Shown: one piece after another, positions 1 to 5,768 of the stretch
Layout: every line of letters starts with the position of its first letter
Numbering within the stretch: position 1 is the first letter of the stretch
Origin: Nitrospira sp.
GTDB taxonomy: Bacteria > Nitrospirota > Nitrospiria > Nitrospirales > Nitrospiraceae
DNA: 6,609 bases
Direction of reading: 5' to 3'
NCBI GenBank assembly: GCA_005116795.1
Contig: SWDL01000082.1
Span: 1-6,609, forward strand
Translations under genes and position numbers: made by a program
The notes under the pieces: model-generated
Seen by the model: the letters and a program-made list of their open reading frames with translations, nothing else
The model's database searches: none
Told to the model about the DNA's origin: nothing

Positions 1-299
1 CCTCGCGGCCGCTCGGAGAGAGAGAGTTCCACCAGATTGTGTCGATGTCGTTGGAGCGTCGGACTCTCGGTGCGCACGATCATGTCTGCCTGCACCGGCG
101 TCGTGCATGACGCGTGGACGCCGGGCCGCCCCTCGACCTCACAGACGCAGAGCCGGCAGGACCCGTAGGCGGCCAGATGATCCGACACGCAGAGACTGGG
201 AATCGAGATTCCGACATGCTTGGCCGCTTCATACAGGGTCTCGCCGCTTTTGGCCGTCACCTGCCGGCCGTTGATCGTCAGATTGATGGATTGAGTCAT
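1..299 (-). CDS. fdsA: NAD-dependent formate dehydrogenase alpha subunit, N-terminal fragment (runs off left edge)
   Basis: Only the first 99 residues are in the window; the gene continues past base 1. They form a plant-ferredoxin-like [2Fe-2S] domain with ligands C37-x10-C48-x2-C51-x13-C65, in the context YGSCRLCVCEVEG and ASCTTPV. This is the N-terminal domain of FdsA/FdhA-type formate dehydrogenases, HoxU and NuoG. The domain takes part in moving electrons between the molybdenum site and the FMN subunit. The ATG at 299 is preceded by AGGTGAT at a good distance. Following fdsG and fdsB, formate dehydrogenase alpha is the best call, and the wording around the cysteines resembles that family more than HoxU. 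The molybdopterin domain that would prove it lies outside the window. Near the edge the sequence reads LSERPR, where relatives usually have SDHP with a cluster-ligand His. Confidence 0.75.
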   Translation of the reverse strand, partial: MTQSINLTINGRQVTAKSGETLYEAAKHVGISIPSLCVSDHLAAYGSCRLCVCEVEGRPGVHASCTTPVQADMIVRTESPTLQRHRHNLVELSLSERPR

Positions 300-319
300 T
301 GGACCATCACCTGAGAAAT

Positions 320-395
320 TGACGATTGCATCATTGAATCATTGTTTCATTGAGAGGTTCGGCAAATCGTCAATGAATCAATGGACAAATCGTCA
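320..395. repeat. AT-rich inverted repeat built of 8-bp units between fdsB and fdsA
   Basis: Arms 320-344 and 371-395 are imperfect inverted copies (about 20 of 25 positions match) around a 26-base loop. The outer TGACGATT/AATCGTCA is perfect, and AATCGTCA occurs twice in the right part (365-372 and 388-395). The left side also has TCATTG at 331, 339 and 347 (period 8); the right has TCAATG at 370 and 378, again 8 apart. The element fills most of the gap between the two subunit genes and includes the fdsB stop codon. In the transcript it could fold into a hairpin that affects stability or processing. It has no GC-rich stem plus U-run, so I do not call a terminator. Confidence 0.6.
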
Positions 396-1874
396 TTTCT
401 TTCTGAATTCGTTCGGGAACTGCTCGATCGCCGTGAGCACGGGATAGGGCGCTCGCCCGCCCAATGCACACAAGCTGGTCGCCTTCATCGTCTCACCGAG
501 ATCGCGCAGAAGGACCAGATCGCCGGCCCGCCCTTGCCCGGTCTGGATGCGTTCAAGAATTTCACGTCCCCGTACGGATCCGATACGGCAGGGTGTACAT
601 TTTCCGCACGACTCGTCCGCCACGAAGGCCATATAGTGACGAGCCAGCTCAACCATATCCGTCTCCTCGTCATAGACCACGATCCCCCCGTGGCCGAGAA
701 TGGCCCCCGCATCCGCGAAGGCCTCGTAACACAACCGAATCCCCAGGTGGGATTCCGAGAAAAGGCTCCCGAGCGGCCCGCCGACCTGGATGGCTTTGAA
801 TCGGGCGCCTGGCGCCATGCCGCCGCCGAATCGATGCAGCACCTCCTCCAATGTGGCACCGAAGGGAATTTCCACCAGCCCCGGCTGTTTCACCCGTCCG
901 CCGAGCTGAAGCACGACCGTGCCTCGTGATGTTTCCGTGCCATGGGCCGCATACCACTCGCCGCCCTTGGCCAGGATGCTCGGCACCGTCGCAAAGGTGA
1001 GGACGTTGCTCACGATCGTCGGGCGGCAGTTCAGACCCGCGATGGCCGGATAGGGAGGTTTGGCGCGCACTTCTCCGCGGCGTCCCTCCAGCGACTCCAG
1101 CAGCGCCGTTTCCTCTCCACAGACGTAGGAGCCCGCTCCTTGGACGATGTCGAGCTGAAAGTGCCGCCCGTCTTGGTCGAGCATGCCGGCCGCCTGGGCC
1201 AGCGCGACGGCCTCTCGTATCGTGTGAAACGCCGTCGGATACTCATGCCGACAATAGACGTATCCCAGGTCCGCCCCGATGGCGCGACCGCAAATCAACA
1301 TCCCTTCGATGAGACGGAAGGGCTCGCCCTCCATGATCATCCGGTCGCAGTAGGTCCCGGCATCGCCTTCGTCCGCATTGGCCACGACGTACTTCACGCC
1401 GGAAGGCTGATCCTTTGCCACCTGCCACTTGCGCCAGACTGGAAAGGCCGCGCCGCCCCGACCGCGGAGGCGGGAGATGTTCAGCTCATCGATAATTTCC
1501 TGCGGATCAAGCGACAGGGCCCGATGCAACCCGCTCCACCCGCCGTGCGCCCGAAAGTCGGCGAGCGACAAGGGCGCGGCTTGCCCGAAGTCGGCAAAGG
1601 TGATCCGATGCTGTTGCGCCAGGAAGGGAATCTTCCCAATCGCGACGCCGCCCTCGCCGGCCAGGATACGAGTGAGGTCCTCCCGCCTGGCGAGGGGCCA
1701 GGCCAGACGACCCTCCGGCCCTTCGCGTTCCACCAACGGCTCCAGAAAGAAGGCGCCCCGCGACGACGTGCGGACCAGTTCCACACGCGCATCGCCCTCC
1801 CAGGCTTCCGCAAGGCGGTCGGCTCTTGCCGCTCGCGCGGAGGTGTCGTTGGAGATGTAGAGACGGGTCGTCAT
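393..1874 (-). CDS. fdsB: NAD-dependent formate dehydrogenase beta subunit (NuoF-like, FMN/NADH/[4Fe-4S])
   Basis: This 493-residue protein is the diaphorase subunit that passes electrons from formate through FMN to NAD+ in the cytoplasm. Residues 1 to about 115 look like the thioredoxin-fold extension seen in FdsB, but without cluster cysteines. The NuoF core follows: RGRGGAAFP (137-145), NADEGDAGTY (166-175), and GAGSYVCGEETALLESLEGR (246-265) contain the FMN and NADH binding loops. The C-terminal helical part carries the [4Fe-4S] ligands C423-x2-C426-x2-C429 in ESCGKCTPCRIGS, and C469 in SLCALGG. Length and order match FdsB of soluble formate dehydrogenases; HoxF of a bidirectional hydrogenase is the main alternative. 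The ATG at 1874 fits the usual MTTRIY-like start, but no Shine-Dalgarno is visible before it. It sits 29 bp after fdsG. Confidence 0.9.
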   Translation of the reverse strand: MTTRLYISNDTSARAARADRLAEAWEGDARVELVRTSSRGAFFLEPLVEREGPEGRLAWPLARREDLTRILAGEGGVAIGKIPFLAQQHRITFADFGQAAPLSLADFRAHGGWSGLHRALSLDPQEIIDELNISRLRGRGGAAFPVWRKWQVAKDQPSGVKYVVANADEGDAGTYCDRMIMEGEPFRLIEGMLICGRAIGADLGYVYCRHEYPTAFHTIREAVALAQAAGMLDQDGRHFQLDIVQGAGSYVCGEETALLESLEGRRGEVRAKPPYPAIAGLNCRPTIVSNVLTFATVPSILAKGGEWYAAHGTETSRGTVVLQLGGRVKQPGLVEIPFGATLEEVLHRFGGGMAPGARFKAIQVGGPLGSLFSESHLGIRLCYEAFADAGAILGHGGIVVYDEETDMVELARHYMAFVADESCGKCTPCRIGSVRGREILERIQTGQGRAGDLVLLRDLGETMKATSLCALGGRAPYPVLTAIEQFPNEFRKK

Positions 1875-1884
1875 GGGGGAAGAT

Positions 1885-1898
1885 GTGGTCAGTGGTCA
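1885..1898. repeat. Tandem heptamer GTGGTCA x2 in the fdsG-fdsB gap
   Basis: Two perfect adjacent copies of GTGGTCA occupy half of the 29-bp space between the fdsG stop and the fdsB start. On the transcribed strand they read TGACCAC TGACCAC, directly upstream of a start codon that lacks a recognisable ribosome binding site. Whether the repeat has a function or is chance is open. Confidence 0.5.
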
Positions 1899-1903
1899 GT
1901 TGA

Positions 1904-2356
1904 CTATTTATATGGCGACAACAACGTAGGGATGTCGCTCGGCGTCACTCGGCCATGGACCTGGTCATCAATCACGACCGTCGGCGAGACCGCACAGTTG
2001 CCGACGCAATAGACCCGTTCGAGAGTGAATCGCTTGTCCGGTGTCGTGGCCCCGAGCCCGATCCGGAGTTCTTCGGCCAACGCCGTCAAGACTCGCGAGC
2101 CGTGATTGGCCACGCAACTTTCCCCCACGCAGACCCGCACACGATGTCGGCCCGCCTGGCGCAGATGGAGATCGGGATAGAAGGACAAGACGCCGGCCAC
2201 GTCGGCCTCCGTGACCTGCAACGCCCGAGCCATCTCCGGCGCCACGTCCGTCGGCACGTACCCCAGATGCGCCTGCACCGCCAGCAAGCTCTGCAGAATA
2301 TTCGGCGGCGAAGTCCGCCAGCGGTGGGGAACAAGGTTGAGCTTAGCCTGCCTCAC
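1904..2356 (-). CDS. fdsG: NAD-dependent formate dehydrogenase gamma subunit (NuoE-like, [2Fe-2S])
   Basis: This 150-residue protein is a small thioredoxin-fold [2Fe-2S] subunit that docks on the FMN subunit. An N-terminal helical segment (about 15-65, including LGYVPTDVAPEMARAL and GVLSFYPD) is followed by the cluster motif C76-x4-C81 and C117-x3-C121, in the contexts VCVGESC and RVYCVGNC. The stretch FTLERVYCVGNCAVSP and the later HGRVTP are typical of FdsG/HoxE/NuoE proteins, and closest by eye to FdsG. The start is GTG at 2356, overlapping the TGA of the upstream gene as GTGA; this indicates translational coupling and explains the weak ribosome binding site. Stop is TAG at 1906-1904. It is followed by fdsB, as in other fdsGBA operons. 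Confidence 0.88.
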   Translation of the reverse strand: MRQAKLNLVPHRWRTSPPNILQSLLAVQAHLGYVPTDVAPEMARALQVTEADVAGVLSFYPDLHLRQAGRHRVRVCVGESCVANHGSRVLTALAEELRIGLGATTPDKRFTLERVYCVGNCAVSPTVVIDDQVHGRVTPSDIPTLLSPYK

Positions 2357-3732
2357 GCCAGCCCCACGTGCGCCCTCAGGCGGCTATAATCATATCCAGT
2401 CTGGCCGGTCCGCCGCGCGGCGAGATCCTCCCGTTCGAGGCCCGTGATCAAGGCCTCGAGTGCGGCACGCTTGTCATCATGCCGCGCGACATGCCGCGGT
2501 AACTCTCCTCCCAGGGCTGCATTCGGACGATCGGCCCAATCCAGATAGACCGATTCCAAGAGACCGCGAAGAAGACGGAGTTCTTCTTCCTGTGGAATGG
2601 TCACGAGGCGAGAGGCGACATCCTCGTCAAGCAGATCGATCTCCGGATAGTCGTGGCCCGGCACTTCAACGGTCTCGCCTTGAAAATGGAGGGAAAACCC
2701 GAAGGTCGCCGCCACCTGATGCTTCAACGCATTCAGTGTCTCGCCATGATCGCTCTCTACAATCAGGTGCACGGCCGTGAGCGTGATCCTGGCCACGACC
2801 ATCTCTTGCTCGCCACCCGTACGCCCGCGTGCCTGGACGGAGCGGACCCAGGAACGGATCGCCTGCGCGCCCCCCTCCGCACCTCCCGGCTCAGATTGTT
2901 CGGCTTTCCACCCCTCCAGACGAGACAGGCCGTCCGCCAGCCGGTGCGAGTCATGGTGCTCATAGATCGCCACCGCATAGAGGAGGGGTTGCCCATCAGG
3001 CCGGCAAAACCGGGTCCGCGCCTCGGCCAGCAGCAACAGCGTCATGCGCGCTTCCGCCACCTTCCAGGCAAGGATATAGCCATGCTGTTTCGCGAACTCT
3101 GTCCAGTCGCCCAGGGCGAAGGTGCCCATATTCGCTTCCATCTCGCGCCTGGTTTGATTCGCGGACTCATAGACGGCTTGCCCAACTGGTCGGGACATGG
3201 CCAAGGCCACCTCAGGCACGACCGCCTTGCCGCCGCGCCGAATCAGCCGGGTGAGCAGGACCTCGCCCGCGGTTCGTTCCTGACTCCAGACTCCTCCCGG
3301 CACCAGGTATTCCTGTCCGTCGCCCAACGAGCGCAACACGACCGTCCGTTCTGCCGGCGACGTACCGATGGAGAGAATCTCCAGCAGATCCATGTAGGAA
3401 TGTCGGACGGGGTCGAGCCACTCCCGCTCCTCGTTCGACACGTGCGAGGAGATGGTATCCCGGACCTGCTCCACCAGGCTCGGCTGCCCGTCCTCAGGCG
3501 AAAAATCCCCATAGATGAAGATCTCTGCCAACCGGAGTTCCTCCGGTAACGGCGCCGGCACGTCGGCCAACCCAACGTTCGCATACGGCTGAAGACATCT
3601 CATCAATGCGACCTGGCGCTGCACCCGGAATCCCGGGCTGATCGCCAGTTCCTCAAGCCGGATCAACAGAGAGGCCAGTGCCTGATCCATGGACAGGAGC
3701 GGCGTCTCCGCCCGCTCACTCCCGAGCTTCAT
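2353..3732 (-). CDS. Unrecognised 459-residue soluble protein in the formate dehydrogenase operon
   Basis: I cannot assign a function. The protein has no signal peptide, no membrane segment and no cysteine cluster or P-loop. Residues 100-170 (EEREWLDPVRHSYMDLLEIL, then a VVLRSL..G.EYLVP strand-like stretch) resemble in style the body of some SEC-C-associated uncharacterised proteins, but no SEC-C cysteines are present. The C-terminal 60 residues (about 398-459) include DRPNAALGGELPRHVARHDD, a helix, and YDYSRLRAHVGLA. This recalls the NPALGGKTPREA element of DUF2384 / Xre-MbcA-ParS-like C-terminal domains; that is a remembered resemblance, not a search result. The ATG at 3732 has a strong GGAGGAG ribosome binding site 4 bases upstream, inside the DUF2934 gene it overlaps by 17 bp. 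The TGA overlaps the fdsG start, so it is probably co-translated with both. Confidence 0.85.
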   Translation of the reverse strand: MKLGSERAETPLLSMDQALASLLIRLEELAISPGFRVQRQVALMRCLQPYANVGLADVPAPLPEELRLAEIFIYGDFSPEDGQPSLVEQVRDTISSHVSNEEREWLDPVRHSYMDLLEILSIGTSPAERTVVLRSLGDGQEYLVPGGVWSQERTAGEVLLTRLIRRGGKAVVPEVALAMSRPVGQAVYESANQTRREMEANMGTFALGDWTEFAKQHGYILAWKVAEARMTLLLLAEARTRFCRPDGQPLLYAVAIYEHHDSHRLADGLSRLEGWKAEQSEPGGAEGGAQAIRSWVRSVQARGRTGGEQEMVVARITLTAVHLIVESDHGETLNALKHQVAATFGFSLHFQGETVEVPGHDYPEIDLLDEDVASRLVTIPQEEELRLLRGLLESVYLDWADRPNAALGGELPRHVARHDDKRAALEALITGLEREDLAARRTGQTGYDYSRLRAHVGLA

Positions 3733-3964
3733 GAATCTCCTCCATCACGATGTCCTCGGCATCCAGCCAATCTTGGAGCGCGCGCCCTTCCGTGCGCTCG
3801 AGATACAGACCGAAGGCCTTCTCCCTGACGCGTTCCCACATGCCGGTCGGCAACTCAATGGGTTCCCGCATGACCGATGGCGGATCGGACTTCCGCACCG
3901 TCTTTTTTCGTCCGGCCGGGCGTTTGGGCGCCCCGTTTCGATTCATCGCACGTTCCCGAGCCAT
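3716..3964 (-). CDS. DUF2934 domain small protein
   Basis: This is an 82-residue basic-then-acidic protein. The first 30 residues are rich in Lys/Arg (for example PAGRKKTVRK) and probably disordered or nucleic-acid binding. Residues 42-76 match the DUF2934 pattern: WERVREKAFGLYLERTEG followed by the hallmark DWLDAE. DUF2934 proteins are short, have no established function, and are often present in several copies in Nitrospira and some proteobacteria. The ATG at 3964 has an AGGCGG stretch about 10 bases upstream; a second Met at residue 7 is possible. It lies 31 bp after the tandem Usp gene, and its last 17 bp overlap the next gene, so it belongs to the operon. The surroundings suggest a stress link but give no proof of function. 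Confidence 0.8.
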   Translation of the reverse strand: MARERAMNRNGAPKRPAGRKKTVRKSDPPSVMREPIELPTGMWERVREKAFGLYLERTEGRALQDWLDAEDIVMEEIHEARE

Positions 3965-3995
3965 GTGTGTTCACCGCCTTTCCGTTCGTCGCTGA

Positions 3996-4931
3996 TCACC
4001 GCGTGGATGCAGTCGGCTCATACTTGGGACTCCTGACGGCCAGCACGGGACAGGGTGCCCGCCGCACCACCCCCTCCACCACGCTGCCGAGGAGCAGACG
4101 GGAGACTCCACGACGTCCGTGCGTTCCCATGACGATCAGATCGCTGTTGAGCGCCCCGGCGCTCCGGAGAATGCCGTCGATCGGGAGCCCGCCGACGACC
4201 TGGGAGGCCGTTGGCACCTTCTTCTGCTGTAACGCGGCTGCCATCTCCGCCATCTGCCCCTGGATGCGACTCTTCGCGCGAGCCGGGTCGTCGGCATGGA
4301 GCAATGTGAAATCCAGCCCATAGGCGACCGGCTCCAGGACGTGGAGGAGCGTCACCGACGCAGAGAACTGTGCGGCCAGGTTCGCCGCATACTCCACGGC
4401 CTCCAACGAGCAATCCGAAAAGTCCACGGGGACCAGGATCTTCCGGAGGGACGGCGGCTCCGCCTTTCCGGAAGGCTTGCCCGTCTCCGCTTCGTCCGAC
4501 ACACGCACCGCCAGCACCGGGCACGGGGCAAATCTCATCGTCCGTTCCGCCGTGCTGCCGAGCAGCACGTGTTGCAGTCCCGTGCGGCCATGCGTGCCCA
4601 TCACGATCAGGTCGGACCTGAGCTCCCTGGCCTTCTGACTGATCCAGTAGCCGGGCACCCCGATCTCCTGATGGCTGCGCGCGGTGAGGCCCTTGGCCGC
4701 CAGTCGGGTCTCCGCCTTCTCCAAAGCCGCGCGTCCCTCCTGCTGCAAGGAATCCACGTACATTTTGTTGACCGGGTATTCGAGATCCATGCCCGGCACG
4801 AACTCCGCCACATAGAGCAGGTCCACCGTCGCCGCTGAGGATTGTGCCAGCAGCAGGGCGTAGTCCTCCGCCCGAAGCGAGCAGGCGGAGAAATCGGTCG
4901 GCGCCAGAATTCTCGTCGCCGGCGGCGTCAT
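3996..4931 (-). CDS. Tandem-domain universal stress protein (UspA x2)
   Basis: The 311 residues contain two complete Usp domains (about 2-143 and 163-300) joined by a short polar linker rich in Glu/Lys/Pro. Each begins with the strand and loop typical of the family (RILAPTDFSACS and KILVPVDFSDCS). Each has the ATP-binding motif G-x2-G-x9-G-S: GTHGRTGLQHVLLGS at 112-126 and GTHGRRGVSRLLLGS at 269-283. Both end with APCPVLAVR. Such proteins bind ATP and act in survival under stress, energy limitation or low oxygen; the precise role here is unknown. The start ATG overlaps the upstream Usp stop as ATGA, implying coupling. The pair of adjacent Usp genes suggests duplication. An out-of-frame reading frame of similar size (4959-4018) is a shadow. 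Confidence 0.95.
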   Translation of the reverse strand: MTPPATRILAPTDFSACSLRAEDYALLLAQSSAATVDLLYVAEFVPGMDLEYPVNKMYVDSLQQEGRAALEKAETRLAAKGLTARSHQEIGVPGYWISQKARELRSDLIVMGTHGRTGLQHVLLGSTAERTMRFAPCPVLAVRVSDEAETGKPSGKAEPPSLRKILVPVDFSDCSLEAVEYAANLAAQFSASVTLLHVLEPVAYGLDFTLLHADDPARAKSRIQGQMAEMAAALQQKKVPTASQVVGGLPIDGILRSAGALNSDLIVMGTHGRRGVSRLLLGSVVEGVVRRAPCPVLAVRSPKYEPTASTR

Positions 4932-5443
4932 CGCGTCGCTCCTTTCGATCCGGCTCCACCGCTGGATTTCACCGGGCGGGCCATCAAGGGCACGGTGAGG
5001 ACCGGGCAGCCCGCCGTTCTTACGACCTTTTCCGCCGTGCTCCCGAAGAAGATTTTGTCCACGCCCCCATAGGCGCCCCCGTAACTCCCGATCACCACCA
5101 GATTGATCTTTTCACTCCGGACAAACCGCGCGATCTCCGCAAAGGGAGCCCCCTCGGCGATGAACCGCGTGACCGTGAGCCCCTTGACGGCCGCCGACGT
5201 CACCAGGCGACGCGCCAGGAGCCTCGCATGGTGCCGGAGCCTTTTCAGTTGCGCTTTTTCTTCGGAGGGAAGGGCCAGCCCCAACGTATTCAAGACACCA
5301 AGGTTCTTGGTATCCACCACATGCAAGAGCACGAGCTCAGATTGAAATCCCCTGGCCAGATGCACCGCCACACGGAAGGCCTCTTCTGAACAGGCCGAGA
5401 AATCCACCGGGACCAAGATCTTAGGAAACAGCGAATCCGTCAT
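4928..5443 (-). CDS. Single-domain universal stress protein (UspA) with an expanded nucleotide loop
   Basis: This 171-residue protein is the first gene of the minus-strand operon. The Usp domain spans about 5-153: PKILVPVDFSACSEEAF at the start, then LVLLHVVD, and the C-terminal nucleotide region VVIGSYGGAYGGVDKIFFGS ending in CPVLTV. The usual motif G-x2-G-x9-G-S is stretched to G119-x2-G122-x11-G134-S135, two residues longer than both domains of the next gene. ATP binding may be altered, but the flanking glycines and Ser are intact. The C-terminal 18 residues are a Gly/Ser/Lys tail. The ATG at 5443 has a clear AAGGAG ribosome binding site. Upstream is a sigma-54-type promoter giving a leader of about 64 bases. 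Confidence 0.94.
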   Translation of the reverse strand: MTDSLFPKILVPVDFSACSEEAFRVAVHLARGFQSELVLLHVVDTKNLGVLNTLGLALPSEEKAQLKRLRHHARLLARRLVTSAAVKGLTVTRFIAEGAPFAEIARFVRSEKINLVVIGSYGGAYGGVDKIFFGSTAEKVVRTAGCPVLTVPLMARPVKSSGGAGSKGATR

Positions 5444-5517
5444 GCGCTCTCCTTCCTCATTAGCCCGGAAATCCAGGGGGGTACCATAAAAAACCGGCTC
5501 CCCATGTAGGCGAACTC

Positions 5518-5533
5518 AGCAAGGCCGGTGCCA
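5518..5533 (-). promoter_or_regulatory. Sigma-54 (RpoN) -24/-12 promoter for the usp-fds operon
   Basis: The minus strand reads TGGCACCGGCCTTGCT. The -24 GG (5532-5531) and the -12 GC (5520-5519) are separated by exactly 10 bases, and TGGCAC-N5-TTGCT matches the RpoN consensus at every conserved position. The predicted transcript would start near 5507, leaving a leader of about 64 bases to the Usp ATG at 5443. An 8-bp inverted pair, CCCATGTA at 5501-5508 and TACATGGG at 5539-5546, brackets the promoter. Confidence 0.72.
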
Positions 5534-5540
5534 TCCTGTA

Positions 5541-5620
5541 CATGGGTTATGGTGAATGGCGAATGGCGAATGAAAACAAGAGTTTTGTTCTTGTCCATCG
5601 CCTATTTTCCATTACCCATG
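5541..5620. repeat. Imperfect 80-bp inverted repeat with internal GAATGGC units
   Basis: The outer ends CATGGGTTATGG (5541-5552) and CCATTACCCATG (5609-5620) are inverted copies with 11 of 12 matches. Inside, GGCGAATGG pairs with CCATCGCC and ACAAG with CTTGT, around a centre containing AAAAC/GTTTT. The left arm has GAATGGC twice plus a partial third copy (5554-5572), which makes it longer than the right arm. It looks like a small hairpin-forming intergenic repeat, possibly the remnant of a repeat family, located between the two promoters. Confidence 0.6.
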
Positions 5621-5650
5621 TCTCATACCATTTCTTCCTGGGGGCCTCCT

Positions 5651-5678
5651 GCTACAGCCCAAGACGACCCGATGTAGC
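5651..5678. promoter_or_regulatory. Candidate activator-binding dyad GCTACA-N16-TGTAGC
   Basis: This is a perfect 6-bp inverted repeat with a 16-base spacer. Its centre is about 84 bases upstream of the predicted plus-strand start (5749) and about 157 upstream of the predicted minus-strand start (5507). Both distances are in the range used by sigma-54 enhancer-binding proteins. No known activator consensus is recognised, so the role is inferred from position and symmetry. Confidence 0.35.
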
Positions 5679-5694
5679 GGAAGGCCACAGAAGA

Positions 5695-5712
5695 AAGGTT
5701 AGCCCCAACCTT
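5695..5712. promoter_or_regulatory. Short dyad AAGGTT-N6-AACCTT next to the plus promoter
   Basis: This is a perfect 6-bp inverted repeat with a 6-base spacer, ending 11 bp before the TGGCAC of the plus-strand sigma-54 promoter. It is very close for a classical enhancer site and might instead bind a repressor or a second factor. The evidence is symmetry only. Confidence 0.25.
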
Positions 5713-5722
5713 GTTGCAGGAG

Positions 5723-5738
5723 TGGCACCTCTCTTGCT
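5723..5738 (+). promoter_or_regulatory. Sigma-54 (RpoN) -24/-12 promoter for the peptide-hydrolase unit
   Basis: The plus strand reads TGGCACCTCTCTTGCT. GG at 5724-5725 and GC at 5736-5737 are separated by 10 bases, and the match to TGGCAC-N5-TTGCT is complete. Transcription would start near 5749, about 20 bases before the ATG of the small membrane peptide, a leader just long enough for the GGGAGG ribosome binding site at 5755-5760. Confidence 0.75.
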
Positions 5739-5768
5739 CATTCCTACAGAGATCGGGAGGCCACACCT

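Larger units (their letters stand above)
5444..5768. other. Divergent intergenic region with two outward promoters and inverted repeats
   Basis: These 325 bp hold no convincing gene. They separate the minus-strand usp-fds operon from the plus-strand peptide-hydrolase unit. The region contains two outward-facing sigma-54-type promoters, an imperfect inverted repeat of about 80 bp, and two short dyads, listed separately. An open frame at 5542-5772 is rejected because it reads through the repeat and the plus promoter. Confidence 0.8.

Noticed and set aside
942..2012. 356-residue plus-strand open frame
   Set aside because: It is antisense to fdsB and part of fdsG, whose cofactor motifs are unmistakable; the translation is Arg/Pro/His-rich with no recognisable domain.
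1..2356. HoxEFU diaphorase module of a bidirectional [NiFe] hydrogenase
   Set aside because: HoxE/F/U are homologous, so this is possible, but the FdsB-like N-terminus, the FdsG-like C-terminal half and the FdhA-like cysteine context favour formate dehydrogenase. Sequence left of base 1 (molybdopterin domain or hoxY/hoxH) would decide.
2653..3549. 298-residue plus-strand open frame opposite the 459-residue gene
   Set aside because: The minus-strand gene has a strong ribosome binding site and start/stop overlaps with both neighbours; the plus frame is low-complexity Arg/Leu/His, as expected of a GC-rich shadow.
4018..4959. 313-residue minus-strand frame overlapping the tandem Usp gene
   Set aside because: It is an out-of-frame reading of the Usp gene, Gly/Arg/Ala-rich and without motifs; the real frame has two intact Usp domains.
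5488..5529. Terminator-like structure on the minus strand: ACCGGC ... GCCGGT followed by six T
   Set aside because: The loop is about 25 bases, the 5' arm lies upstream of the predicted transcript start, and no minus-strand gene precedes it; the arm overlaps the -24/-12 promoter.
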